A DNA stretch of 64,000 nucleotides from Heliocidaris erythrogramma (lineage: Eukaryota; Echinodermata; Echinoidea; Camarodonta; Echinometridae). Below the pieces are notes generated by a model. The model was not told where the DNA came from. It saw nothing but the letters and a program-made list of their open reading frames with translations, and searched no databases. Of the stretch, positions 42,116-53,424 are shown in pieces. The stretch covers positions 2,441,624 to 2,505,623 of the forward strand of contig CM046864.1 in the NCBI GenBank assembly GCA_025617745.1, written 5' to 3'. How positions within the stretch are numbered: the first letter of the stretch is position 1; each line of letters begins with the position of its first letter. The position numbers and the translations under genes are program-made.

Positions 42116-42199
42116 TCTCGTCTAGTTTTCTCCAGAAGGGTGCGGTTTTTGCGAAGAAACCTGCCATAAACTGTGACGTCGTTTAAACCTAACTGAGAT

Positions 42200-42560
42200 A
42201 TAGGATGCGTTCATAGGCGCCGAAAGTGGGGGAGGGGGCGATCGCCCCCAACAAAAAGGTGGGGGGGGGGGGGGGGGGCAAAACCCGTTTTCGACCTCCC
42301 CATAGGAGTAAATGCATAATTTTGGGAGGGGCTGAATTGTTTTTGTCTGAATTTCAAGTTTCCCTTCTCTATGTATAAGCGAGCTAAGCAAGAGAGGAAC
42401 AATTTCGACATTTTTGTAGTGAAAAATTTCCAATATTACATGTATTCCAGTATTAAACTATCTAAATATGAGGATATTAGAGCACCTCGCTGCCGTAATG
42501 AGGTGATAGTTGAGCCAATATTGCCCTTCTCAAAATCCTCAAGGAGCTGCAGCCCTTCGT
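42200..42560 (+). repeat. Poly(G)-containing dispersed repeat, copy 2
   Basis: Poly(G) of about 18 near 42260, AAATGCATAATTTTGGGAGG, and CTGAATTTCAAGTTTCCC; inverse of 34738-34960. The start (CGCCGAAAGTGGGGGAGGGG) is absent from that copy. Confidence 0.7.
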
Positions 42561-42569
42561 ACGCCTACA

Positions 42570-43180
42570 TCCCCCTCCAACTTATATACGGAATTGTACA
42601 AGCTAGGGAGCAAAGCGGGGTTTTTTTACAATTATTTTGGCATTTTTAAGCTGCAAAAAAATTCATTTCTTATTCCATGTACTAAGGAAACTTCGCAAAT
42701 AACCACTGCGATCTAGGCCAAGATCTAAATATTGAACGTTGATAAAATTCCCTTTACTCACTTCTTTCTCAAATGGGGGCACAACACTGGCGGAATAAGT
42801 GAGGAATAATCAAGGAATTTAGGAAGGCCACCGAAAGTTGATATTTCTTTCAAATGTATATAGAACATTTGAAAATGCGATTTTATATGCTTTAACATAA
42901 TTATACTGGGGCAAAATATTAAAAAAACAAAACAAAAACAGGGGCGTAACTAGTACTAGCTACGAGGGGGTATGGGGCACGTGCCCCGCAGATCAGATGG
43001 GGAAAAGAGAAAATGATGGGGGAGAAGAAAAGGAAGAGAAAATAAGACAATAATTGGACCCCTTTTTTGTTTTGCTTTGTTTTTGTTTTGTTCAAGCGGA
43101 CCCTGCTCCACAGCACCCCCTATATTAAGGGCATGTGTATCATGGATCTGGTATGTTTGCTTTGAACTAAATTCAATATT
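42570..43180. other. Unassigned DNA
   Basis: Contains ACAAAACAAAAACAGGGGCG and a GGGGCACGTGCCCCG palindrome at 42974-42988. No gene. Confidence 0.5.
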
Positions 43181-43186
43181 ATTTTA

Positions 43187-43220
43187 TTCATTTATTTATT
43201 TATTTATTTATTTATTTATT
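43187..43220. repeat. (ATTT)n microsatellite
   Basis: About eight units. Confidence 0.95.
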
Positions 43221-43514
43221 CCTGCATGTTTCACAATAATCAGTTTCATACATACAAACTTTGAAAATAGAAAAACACAGAGGTCTGGCAATATAAGCTG
43301 GACGCTTGAAGTGTTGCCATACCTAAGATCTTACATATTTCATACATTCTTAAAAGTAAACATAGATTAATAGATTAAATACAAAAAAGGTGCAAATATA
43401 ATACACTAAATACAGATACAAATACAGATAAAGAATAAGATTGAAATCTCTACAGTACGTTCTAGAGCAGGAAAAATGTAGCAGACATGATAAAAGGTAC
43501 AGTCCATCCATACT

Positions 43515-43610
43515 GAAGGAGAAACAGAGAGAAAAGAGAGAGAGAAGAAAACGTAAGGCAAGCAAGAGAGAGGGGGGAGGGAGAGAGAGAAAGAGGGGGG
43601 GGGGGTGGTG
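43515..43610. repeat. GA-rich tract with poly(G)
   Basis: AGAGAGAAAAGAGAGAGAGA followed by a G10 run near 43597. Confidence 0.9.
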
Positions 43611-43929
43611 GGAAGATGCCCTAATTAACAATATCACTGCGCATAATTACATATGACAAATTATACATGTATACATATTATATAGAATATATACAATCAT
43701 AATATAATTAAGTACACGCTAATTCAATCCATTTTATTCCCATTTCCAGCAAAAAACAATTCCTAGAAAATTAATCAAAGTTAGACATAGAAACATATAA
43801 ATTTTAAAACAAAATGATACATTCTGCTGTTCTGCACGATCTGAGTTTTAGAACTAGCTTTGAATTCATCATTGAGATGATGTATACAATTAATTAATGT
43901 TTAACTTTTCTTTAAACTTCAGCATCAAC

Positions 43930-44130
43930 CTGACATTATTCCATCAGTGCCAATGGTATACTGTAAAGCATACTGCTTGTATGTAAACAGCCATAGGGCC
44001 ATTGGATTTAAGTCCTCTCCGAGGGACTTGGGGTTAATGCCTTACCAAAGGACACGAGTGCATCCTGGTTTCGAACCCGGGTCCCTCAATTACAAAGCCA
44101 CTGCTCGACCACTGAGCTATCTCGCCCTTT
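43930..44130 (-). mobile_element. tRNA-derived SINE (second family)
   Basis: On the minus strand the head reads GGGCGAGATAGCTCAGTGGT (A box) with B box GGGTTCGAAACC near 44066-44082 and a Thr-like TGT in the anticodon position. The 3' acceptor half does not pair, so it is not a working tRNA. The body includes TTTGGTAAGGCATTAACCCC and CGGAGAGGACTTAAATCC. Confidence 0.75.
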
Positions 44131-44339
44131 CTGAGGATTATGGACATGATAGAACAGCACCTGATGGCAACACCTACTACAACCCCCCCCCCCCCCTCCC
44201 GCACACAGGCTATGCCATTTGTGAATTACTTTGACGAAAATTGTCAGTACTATGTGCTTGTACCGAGGCAAAGTGGGTGGAATGGTGCAACGTGGTCGGA
44301 CTGATTGGGTGGGGTGGGGCACAGGGGCTTAGCCAGGAT

Positions 44340-45200
44340 TTTTCAATAGGGAGAGGGGGCACAGGTGAAGGATCCAACATTTGCCCGACTGGCTAAGCCG
44401 GAGTGTATTTGTTTCATCGCCCCTCCCCATATTGCTTCGACACAGCCGTGGGGTGTCTCCCATCCTAAATTATCATTTTGTTTACTAATTTAGTACTTTC
44501 ATATTTGAGTGTTTCATTGAACAATGAAAATCATATTCCAATATTTTACAAATAATCCTAACCCTAACCTCTTCTTCGATTATGGATAGCGACCCTCTCC
44601 TTCGATTATGTAATAGCAACCATGATGAATATTGACCTTTATGAATAACGACCCTCTTCTCTTATTATGAATAGCGACCCTCTTCTTCGATTATGAATAG
44701 CGACCCTTTTCTTTGATTATGAATAGCGACCCTCTTCTCCGATTATGAATAGCGACCCTCTTCTCCGATTATGAATAGCAACCCTCTTCTCCAATTATGA
44801 ATAGTGACCCTCTTCTTCGATTATGAATAGCAACCCTTGTGAATATTGACCTTTATGAATAACGACCCTTTTCTCCTATTATGAATAGCGACCCTCTTCT
44901 TCGGTTATGAGTAGCGGCCCTTATGATTTACGACCCCGATTTGGTATTATGAATAGCGACCCTCTATCTGTATTATGTATAGCGACCCTTATGACTTATG
45001 AATAGCGGTCCTTATGAGTAATGACCCTTTCCTTAGATTATGAATAGCAATCCTTATGAATAATGGTCCTTATGAGTTTATGAATAGTGATCCCCTTTTC
45101 GCTCTATGAATATAGCGACCGTACAGGTACAGGAACTTACACGTTATGAATAGCGGTCCTTATGAGCCACTGGTCCTTATGACTAGAGAGGTAACCCCAT
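44340..45200 (+). repeat. Minisatellite-bearing dispersed repeat G, copy 1
   Basis: A unique left part (AGTGTTTCATTGAAC, CAAATAATCCTAACCCTAAC) is followed by an array of 26-bp units with core TATGAATAGCGACCCTCTTC (44570-45180), ending GACTAGAGAGGTAACC. Inverted in 48455-48790 plus 49525-49750. Unit divergence rises to the right. Confidence 0.82.
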
Positions 45201-45414
45201 GCTTGAGAGTACGTCTCTGGTATCATTTTACAACAAAAATCATAACAATGCAGAAAGATTATGTTCAATGTCAATGGGCGCTTGTATTGAATATGTCTAG
45301 ACTGCATGTTTCAATTAATACATTCATTAACAGCTATTATTCCATACCAGGATCAATGAGTCAAGATACAAAGTCCTTTTAAAATTATCCTTTGATCATA
45401 CCTGACATCCCGTG

Positions 45415-46070
45415 AATTTCGAGGTCTCACACCAACAATGTAAAATCAAACATTTCAAAGTTGTAAAAAAAAAAGAACCAGAATCTGGAACATGTTTTTT
45501 CGAATTCCCCCTCCACACAGATATGGCTTCATTGCATTTTTTTAAATATTAAAAATAAAAAGCATTGCTCTATTCCACATTTCAATGTTGAAGGCAAGCG
45601 AACCAGACAGTGACATTTCTTTTTCGAAGTACTCCTCTTACACATATATATCTTGCGTGTTCTTTTTTAACATCGTTTTTCTTTGTTACTTCAAACAGCA
45701 CTTAACATTACTAAAATATAGACGCTGGTATGACACTGAGACGATTGCAACTTCTAAGGTATATATCTTTATTAATCTTTTCTTGCTCGTTTAAGGTTTT
45801 TAACAATAGGAAATTCTTTAATACCATGATTATGAGTGAATATACATTCTCTTTGTAGAATCACATACTTAATCTAAACCTGAACTACATTGTGAATTTG
45901 GAGGTCACACATCAACAATGTAAAATCCAACATTCAATGTTGAAAAAAACAAAAAAACAAACAAAAAAGGAACCGGGAACTGGAATATGTTCGAAGTCCA
46001 TCTTTGGCCACGCAGGCATGAGTTCATTGTACTTTTTAACCGACATTGTTCCTTGTTACTTTAAACGGCA
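45415..46070 (+). repeat. Tandem duplication, about 480-bp period
   Basis: GAGGTCTCACACCAACAATG (45420) recurs as GAGGTCACACATCAACAATG (45900), each followed by GTAAAATC, an A-rich tract, GGAAC and TTCATTG words. Confidence 0.6.
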
Positions 46071-46329
46071 GTTGCCATAACTGTATCAACACAGAAATGT
46101 ATGAAAAAAAAAACATAAAACAACACACATATGATACATATCCCATTAATAAAATAATGTAAAAAGTTAATTGAATTGTACCCCAAAACCATTGCGACTT
46201 CTCAAATATAGCTTCATTACATTATGTCACTGCTCATTACCTATTATGCTGGGATAATCTCAGTAGACCGACAACCCACGGGTAGGAAATGATGAAACAG
46301 GACAGCCTAACGATATGTACTAATACAAC

Positions 46330-46800
46330 CGTGTCCAGAGGTGGCAGAGCTCCTCCACCCAAATTTTTTCCAGCACCAGTAAAGTGCTATTTTCTAATTT
46401 TGAAAGGGTGCCCTCTTTACTCTGAAAAGTGCCCCGGTTTCTTTTTTAAAAGTGCTCTTTTTGAAAGTATGTTAAGTGCCCTTTTTTTCTTTCTATGATA
46501 ATGCCCTTTCCCCAACCTATTAATTGCGCTTTTTCAAATCTGATGAGTGCCAGCCCCTTTCTTTCCTTCTGAATAAGTGAAAATTTCCCTTTCTTACAAT
46601 GGGGGCCCATTTCCCATTTTTATAAGTGCCCCTTTTCAAATATTATGGATGCCCTTTTGTTTGTCTTTTTTCCCCATTGCCCTTTTCCCCTTTTGACAAG
46701 TCTCCCTTTTTCAAATCTGAAGAGTGCCCCAATTTTGTTTAGATTATTCGCCTTTGACTTTCTAATAAGTGCTATTTCCCCCTTCTGAGAAATGCCACTC
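46330..46800. repeat. Degenerate AAGTGCCC minisatellite
   Basis: Some twelve repeats of a T-rich unit carrying AAGTGCCC(T/C)TTT, 30-40 bp apart, open in one frame only by bias. Confidence 0.7.
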
Positions 46801-46802
46801 AC

Positions 46803-47640
46803 TGCTCTCTATCTCTCTCTCTCTCTTTCTCTCGCTCAAGCTGCTCTTTCTCTCTCCCTGTTTTATCCTCAATCTCCTTTAATATCATCCTCTATCCCTG
46901 ATTCTCTTTCTTCCTACTCATGTTCTTTTTTCGCCTACTCTATTTCCCTCCTATTCTTCTTTCCCATTCCAACTAGATTAAATAAAAGCTATATAATTAC
47001 GATCTGAATTGTGCACCGTTATGTTAACCATTTTAGGACAGGAATTATTTGGGGCCTAAATTGATCACATTTTGTTCTTCAAATTGGCAACAATGGTATT
47101 TTTCTTTTGGTGCTGCATGGTTCTAGAAGGGTGAAGTCTCTTTGAAAGCAATATGCATGGTTGGGAAATTTGTCGAAAAGTTGAAAACATTGCCAATTTT
47201 GATGATAGACAATGATTTTGAGCTTCTCAGTGTGTTGCTATTTTTAGGGATTGTGGGGCTTTTTCTCGTTTTTGAAATTCCTGGCGTAAAACGCATTGTG
47301 GTCATGCAACACGGGTGGACACAGGTGTGCGGACATTTTTTTTCTCTTTCTACTCATGCCTCTGGTATGTTTTGGAGCTCTGAGTCAAGGGTTATTGAGC
47401 CAAACAACAAAATGTGGTCTATTTTCTTGTTTTTTATGCTTATTGTATAGTGAAAATGATGAAATTCTCAGTTTTCTATGGGCCTCAACCATTTCAATGA
47501 CATATTTTACTCTCTCTCAATTCCCTCTCTCTCTCTCTCTCTTCCTATCCTTCTACCCTCTTTCTCTCTTTTTCTGTCTATATTTCCTAATATTTATATC
47601 TGTACATAAGTATGACATGTCAGTTTGCCACATGTTCTCT
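46803..47640. repeat. CT-rich tracts, relatives of repeat A
   Basis: CTCTCTCTCTTTCTCTCGCT near 46815, more CT repeats near 47525, and TTTGCCACATGT near 47625, as in repeat A. Between them lies unassigned DNA. Confidence 0.45.
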
Positions 47641-47744
47641 TTGAATTATCGGTTATATCTTGACTGTTACCTTGTTATTCATTTAATGTAACAATGTATT
47701 TTCAATGTACTTCTCCAACTTTAGTGCAATCTCCACCCTCTATT

Positions 47745-47800
47745 CCTCCCCCCCCCCCCTCTCTCTCTCTCTTCTCTCTCACACACACACCCACACACCT
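47745..47800. repeat. C-run, (CT)n and (CA)n
   Basis: Simple-sequence cluster. Confidence 0.9.
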
Positions 47801-47999
47801 TCTTATATCACCCTCTTTCTCTCAACTTTTCTGCTTATATCACTCAATTTTTCTTTTTTTTCTTCTATCACTTCTTTATTCCTTGTCCAGACCAGTCTGT
47901 TTGCATCTATTGGAGTTTTCCAAAGTTTACATTCTGCATTTTATGTTGACACTCATTTTGCTGAAACTTAGGACATTTATCAATTATACACTTACTTAA

Positions 48000-48235
48000 T
48001 TTTGGTAGTATTGCTTTACATTTATATTAATAAACAATGGTTCAACTACACTAGTTATTTTTCGTATCGTATATTGCTTTGTATACCTATATCTACATGT
48101 AATAGTTTATATGTGATATTTTCCGCAATTCGGCCTTTGGCCGCGATGGATTGTTATCTCCCAATATGTTTATATATTCTCATTTGTATTTGGATAATGA
48201 AATAATAAACCTTTTATTGAATTGAATTGAATTCT
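48000..48235 (+). mobile_element. LINE 3' UTR with (TTGAA)n tail
   Basis: The stem TCGGCCTTTGGCCGCG at about 48129, AATAAACC near 48204 and the GAATTGAATTGAATT tail at 48220-48234 match the end of a non-LTR element. No coding part precedes it. Confidence 0.55.
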
Positions 48236-48454
48236 ACAGTCCACCTGTACAGTTATACTTGTTCAAGTCTTGTTAACCATTATGTTGCTTTTTGATAAAC
48301 AGACTTAGAGGCGATATAAGAATATTTTCTTGTTCAATGAGTTTAATTTATACTGCAAATATTTCAATAATTATGCCCTCAAACTGTTCTTCATAGGGGC
48401 GAAATCAGGGTCATAATAAGTAGGCCACATTACTCCGACCCAGATAAGTAGGGG

Positions 48455-48790
48455 TAACCTCGCTAGTCATAAGGACCGCTAGACATAAGGACCAGTGGTT
48501 CATAAGGACCGCTATTCATAACGCGTAATTTCCTATACCTGTAGGGTTGCTATTCATAAACTCATGAGGACAATTATTAATAAGGATTGCTAATCATAAT
48601 AAGAGAAGAGGGTTGATATTCATAATCGAAGAAAAAGGGTCATTACTCATGAGGACCGCTTTTCATAATAAGTCATCGCTATACATAATACAGATAGAGG
48701 GTCGCTATTAATAATACCAGATCGGGGTCGTTAATCATAAGGGTTCCTACTTATAATCGAAGAAGAGTGTCGCCATTCGTAATAATAACA
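48455..48790 (-). repeat. Repeat G, copy 2 (part of array)
   Basis: Inverse of the 44.6-45.2 kb array: GGTAACCTCGCTAGTCATAA then TAAGGACCGCTATTCATAAC and similar. Interrupted by a LINE at 48781. Confidence 0.8.
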
Positions 48791-49530
48791 ATAATAATAA
48801 TAGTGGCTACTTGTATAGCGCACAGGTCCACCTTTGGGTGCTCATGGCGCTTAGAGAAAAATACATACAGAATTCTCCTAAACATAGTAAATTAAAATAT
48901 TGCAATAATTACAGCGAAGAGAACAAAATACGTTTTCAGTTGTGATTTGAATGGTTCTGTTTACGACAGTTGACGTAATTGTAGAGGGAGTTCATTCCAG
49001 AGTTTGGGACCCATAGCTGAAAATGCCCGATCGCCCCAATCATGTTTTGTTCTAGGTGTATGAAGCAACAGTTTGATGACGAGCGAAGACTTCGTGTGGG
49101 ATTGTATTTGGAAATAGAGTTGCGCAGGTATCTGGGGGAAAGAGAGTAAACTGAACGATGTACTAATAACCGAATTTTAAAGATAATCCTTTTGTCAACT
49201 GGCAGCCAATGAAGAGAACGGAGAATTGGTGATATGGAATTATATTTTTTAGTGAATGTTAATAGGCGGGCTGCGGAATTTTTTTTGTCGTTGAAGTTTG
49301 ACGACATCTTTTTTTGGAAAGTTACAGAACAACGCATTTGCAAAATCTAAACGTGAATAAATTAAAGCATGGATCAAGATCTCGGCCGCAGTCTTGGACA
49401 AACTTTCTTATGAAACTAACATTACGTAGTTGATACCTTACACTCTGTTGAACATGTGTTATATGACTGCGAAAGAACATTTCCTGATCAAATATAACAC
49501 CGAAATTACGAGCTGTTTTTGATGGTCGCT
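48781..49530 (-). pseudogene. LINE (CR1/L2-like) 3' end inserted in minisatellite
   Basis: Minus-strand fragments RNFGVIFDQEM (near 49520) and ITHVQQSVRYQLRN, then SAARLLTFTKKYNSISPILR, SLHWLPVDKRIIFKIRLLVH and SLSPRYLRNSISKYNPTRSL in the 48936-49343 frame; these are typical C-terminal LINE RT residues. Frameshifts follow near 49020-49060. The 3' end reads GCGCTATACAAGTAGCCACT then ATT repeats, the same tail as the local SINEs. It splits repeat G copy 2. Confidence 0.78.
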
Positions 49531-49760
49531 ATTCATAATCGGAGAAGAGGGTCGCTATTCATAACCGAAGAAGAGGGTCGTTATTCATATTCGAAGAAGA
49601 GGGTAGGGTTAGGATTATTTGTAAAATATTGTAATTTGATTTTCATTGTTTAATGAAACACTCAAATATAAAAGAAATTAAATTAGCAAACAAAATGATA
49701 TTTGGGAGACACCCCCACGGTTGTGCCGGAGCAATATGGGTAGGGGCAATGGAACAAATA
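49525..49760 (-). repeat. Repeat G, copy 2 (outer part)
   Basis: Four minisatellite units, then GTTAGGATTATTTGTAAAAT and GAAACACTCAAATAT, inverse of 44480-44570, and AGACACCCCCACGG, inverse of 44445-44460. Confidence 0.8.
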
Positions 49761-49814
49761 CACCCCGGCGTAGCCTGGGGGCACAGGGGGCCATGCCCCA
49801 TCCCCCTATTCAGC

Positions 49815-50147
49815 TGTTACATACATAATTTAAAAGCAGTCCCGAAGTCGAACTAACTTTCAGCCTAACGTAGGTGCTACGAGACATTATCTTTCTCTCA
49901 AATTTGCTATAAAACGCCAGAGCATTTGTGCTTCGCACGGGAAGGGGAAAACTTGTAAAGCAGTCAGGGCATCGAACTATGCCTATAACTTTCCGCCTAA
50001 AAAGAATTGTTTGCTACGAACCTTTATCTTTCTCTCAAATTTGCAGAGCTTTCGCGCTTTGCACGGGAAGGGGGACAACACCCCCCCCCCCACCCCTCCC
50101 TGCACCCACCACTGTTACATACATAATTTAAAAGCAGTCCCGACGTA
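49815..50147 (+). repeat. Tandem repeat, about 150-bp unit, split by a transposon
   Basis: ACATACATAATTTAAAAGCA occurs at 49822 and 50116. CTTTCTCTCAAATTTGC occurs at 49891 and 50029, and CACGGGAAGGGG twice. The next unit resumes at 51782 after the element at 50148-51779 (GGTTCTACGAGCCATTATCT). Confidence 0.72.
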
Positions 50148-51779
50148 CACTCTTAGAACAGGTGGTAAAAAAACATGTGGTTAAACAGTTGTGGTAAGAA
50201 TATGTGTCAAAATGTACACATATCTGTGTAGAAGCATGAAACAAGGGTACACAACATGCGAGTTAAACGTTTACACCTGCACCGCGGTAAAAAAGAAACC
50301 CGATTCTGGTCAAACTTTTCAAAATGTTACCCCATTTGTGGTAATCATCAAAACACTTGGACACGATGACAAAAGAGAGTGGGCAAAATATACAGCTCCT
50401 CATTGTACCCTCCACAATAGACCTGTTTACTAAGTGTTCAAATTTTAGTCATACTTTTGAAACAAAGGTTGTTCTTGACAACCTGAAAGCTTGCCAGAGG
50501 CTTGTCAGACATAGCAACAAGTAATGTATGCAAACTGGATTCCAAGTATTGTAGTTCATTCATTAATAACAGGTTAATGGAATACCTCGTTACTAGGTCC
50601 CCAGGAAAGAAACATCCATAAATTTGAATCACTTAGTAAACAGCTCTATTGTTCTGGTAGAAGAACATCCCTTCATTTCTATTATGTAAAATAAGTAGAA
50701 CTGTGAATATGCATGTAACACCTGTTACGCGGCTGGGTATACGATCACATGCAGTGCAGTGGTGAAGCTGCTGAGATCGTTTGATGCTGCGTTCCGCCGC
50801 GAAGGCCGGCGGAAGAGCCCCGGAGGAGCCCCGGAGGAGCCCCGGAGGAGCCCCGGGCGGAACTTCCCGATTTACACGTGTGCACCAATACTTTCATAGC
50901 CAGCCAAAAATGCCATGCAGTTAGCTCAATTTTTGTCCAGATTTATTCCTAAGTATCTATAGTGTGACGCCACCATTATAATATAATTATGTCTAAATTA
51001 TATGTAAATCATTTATGTGAAAATCAACCTTTCAGATCATGTTATATAGTTGGAAAGTCTGTTGTAACATTGTTTTGTAGTTTGTTTTGTTTTCCATTAT
51101 TGAGATGCAAGTTTTAAGAGGAAATGCGTTTGTCAAAACTATATCAAAATGTTTGAAGTTAGTGTTTTTTTCCAACAAATTCACAAAACAAGAAACATAC
51201 ATCCAGGTTTTCGCCCAAAGAAGCTTGTATATTGTTACTTTTATTGTGATTGATCCACATTCCAGCATTTAGAGTATAATTATATGTAAATAATTCAACC
51301 TTTCTGATCATATTTAAATACTGTAGTTTAAAATCTGTTTAACTTTTTTTGGAACTTTTTCCATGCTTATTAAAATGCAAGTTTAACAAAACATAATTTT
51401 CATTGTGCATTTGTCTTGTAGTCTCAACTCATCCTGGTGTAGACATTTAGTGTAAAAAGTGACACATTGGGGTGTGGTAAAAAAATATGGGGTAAATTCT
51501 GTACCACTTAAGGGGTAAAATAATAACACAGCTGCGGGGTGAATTGTTACACAGGCTGGTAGTGGTTAAAAGTTGCACAGCATGGGGTAAAAAAGGTAAG
51601 ATGTTACCCCACCCTTTGGTGTTAACATTTTACACATTAGATGTGTAAAACATAACACATGTATCAAGCAAAATCTAACCACTCATGGTGTGTAATGGTT
51701 TACACCACAGACGACCATGTTCCCTTTTAACACATTTTGGTGTTATTTTTTAACACCAATGGGGTAACTTTTAAGAGTG
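50148..51779. mobile_element. TA-flanked transposon with CACTCTTA ends, non-coding
   Basis: TIR CACTCTTAGAAC at 50148 and its imperfect inverse ...TTTTAAGAGTG ending 51779, with TA on both sides. The subterminal 250-350 bp are packed with GGTAA / GTGGTTAAA / TGTAACAC-like words in both orientations. No transposase is readable. It interrupts the tandem repeat of 49815-50147. Confidence 0.75.
50807..50862. repeat. 11-bp GC-rich tandem repeat
   Basis: CCCCGGAGGAG three times plus partial units; strikingly GC-rich in AT-rich surroundings, inside the TA-flanked element. Confidence 0.85.
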
Positions 51780-51781
51780 TA

Positions 51782-52745
51782 GGTTCTACGAGCCATTATC
51801 TTTATCTCAAATTTGTTAGGTTTAAATGACGTCACTGTTTATGCCAGATTTCTTCGCAAAAACCGCGCCCTTATGAAGAAAACTAGAAGAGAAATATAGA
51901 AACAAAATCGTAAAAAATGTTAAAGGAAGAAATAAGACAAAAATACTGAAAACATAAAAGAAGGAAAGAGAAGAAAATGCTAGAAAACAAGGACAGAATA
52001 GAGAAGATGATAAAAGGAAGAAACAAAGAATAAGAGAGGAAAGATCAAAATAGAAGATGAAAGGAGAATAATGAAGAAAAGCACGGGGTAGGGTACAACA
52101 AAAGATGAAAGAGATGGAAGAAGGAAAACAATGAGAAAAAACAGACAAGATGATGTAAGGATAAAACAAAGAATAACATTTAAAAGGGAAAGACAGCAAA
52201 AGAAGATAAGAGAAGGGAACAAAGAACAATACATGTATATGGAAAGACAGAAAGAGAAGATCCAAGAAATATCAAAATACAGAAAAAGAAAAACAAAGAA
52301 AGATCAAAACAAAAAAAAAGAGCACGAAAGAAGACAACAAGAGAAGATGAAGAAAGATCAAAACAAAGAATTATAAAAGAAAGGACGGAAAGAGAAGATG
52401 AAAGAAAGCCCAAAACAAAGAATAACATAAGCAAAGAAGGAAAGAAAAGAGAGAGAAGAAAATAAAGAGAGAGACGAAGGGAAGGATAGAAGTAAGGATG
52501 AAGGGGAAAATAAAGGAAAGATAAAGATGAAATGATACTAAAACAAAGAACAACAAAGAAAGTTAGGGAAATCAAATCAGAAAGATTAAGTTTAGGACAG
52601 AAGAAAAGATAAAAGGATGAAAATAAGGAAGAGATGTCCTGGCGGTAGTTGACCTAAGGGGTATAGTTGTCTGGGGGTAGTTGTCCGGGGGTAGTTGCCC
52701 CGGGGTAGTTGTCCAGGGGGTAGTTGTCCGGGTATCAATTTCAGG
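51782..52745 (-). repeat. Dispersed repeat F, copy 2 (polypurine part)
   Basis: Inverse of 39230-40045 and of 42117-42190. About 750 bp are almost purely purine (51880-52630), then GTAGTTGTCC-type repeats at 52640-52735. Confidence 0.82.
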
Positions 52746-53335
52746 AGGTGGAGGGTGTGTGATATTCGTATTCATTCCATTTATTTCATCCATTCATAAA
52801 AAAGAACATTAATTTTACAAAAATTACATAACAACCAAAGTATAATAATGCAGAATGAAGAGACAGCTTAGGAAGGCAAAAGAGTCTTAGTGGTGCTGCC
52901 ACCAACAAAAGATAAACAACATCATATTTATTAATCTATACATAAAAGCAAAACTGAGAAACCATAACAAAATCAAAAACAAAACAATACAAAATAAGAG
53001 TAAAGCCTGAGCATAGATAAGTAAACTAAGTATTATAAGTATCCAGTATGAGTGATTTCAACCTCCTTTTGACATGTTTGAAGACTTTAAGAGAAGGTCT
53101 ACATTTGATATGGTAAGGGTAAATTATTCCAGATTATGGGCCCCTTGTAGAAGATTTTATGCGACATTAACTCTCGTCAACGGTAAATGAAAGTGGGAGG
53201 AACTACGTGTATTGTATGAGTGAAATTGGGCATTGACACATTTTTAGAGATAGTGGGATAGTTTTGTTAAAGCACAAATACATGAAAATCGGAAAGATCA
53301 AATACATTTAATAATTTTAAATGAGCAAATAATCG
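52745..53335 (-). pseudogene. LINE (CR1-like) 3' end fragment
   Basis: Minus strand shows SHKIFYKGPIIWNNLPLPYQ near 53100-53165, a LINE C-terminal consensus, with stops on both sides and a frameshift after it. The 3' tail near 52765-52800 has ATGAATGGATGAAATAAATG words. It was inserted within repeat F copy 2. Confidence 0.65.
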
Positions 53336-53424
53336 GGTAGTATTATTCCCCTAATAGTTCAGGAGGGGGATGTCCTGTAGGATTTTTGTAGAATTTGTAG
53401 AATTTTATACAGTCTATTTACAAG

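Larger units (their letters stand above)
40030..42124 (-). mobile_element. Penelope-like element, N-terminus lost
   Basis: Minus-strand C-terminal RT plus GIY-YIG nuclease between 165-bp inverted repeats (40074-40238 and 41951-42115; about three mismatches). Flanking TTTCTCTTCTA (40030-40040) and TTTCTCGTCTA (42114-42124) look like an 11-bp target duplication with one change. Repeat F reads uninterrupted across this point in its inverted partner near 51885. Confidence 0.85.

Noticed and set aside
44045-44130. Functional tRNA gene on the minus strand
   Set aside because: A and B boxes present but the acceptor stem does not close; it continues into a SINE body.
44560-45190. CRISPR-like array
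   Set aside because: Units are contiguous diverging 26-bp repeats without unique spacers, in a eukaryotic setting.
46803-47640. Coding frames in CT-rich DNA (for example 47142-47450)
   Set aside because: No motif; surrounding simple sequence and lack of conservation evidence make them unlikely genes.
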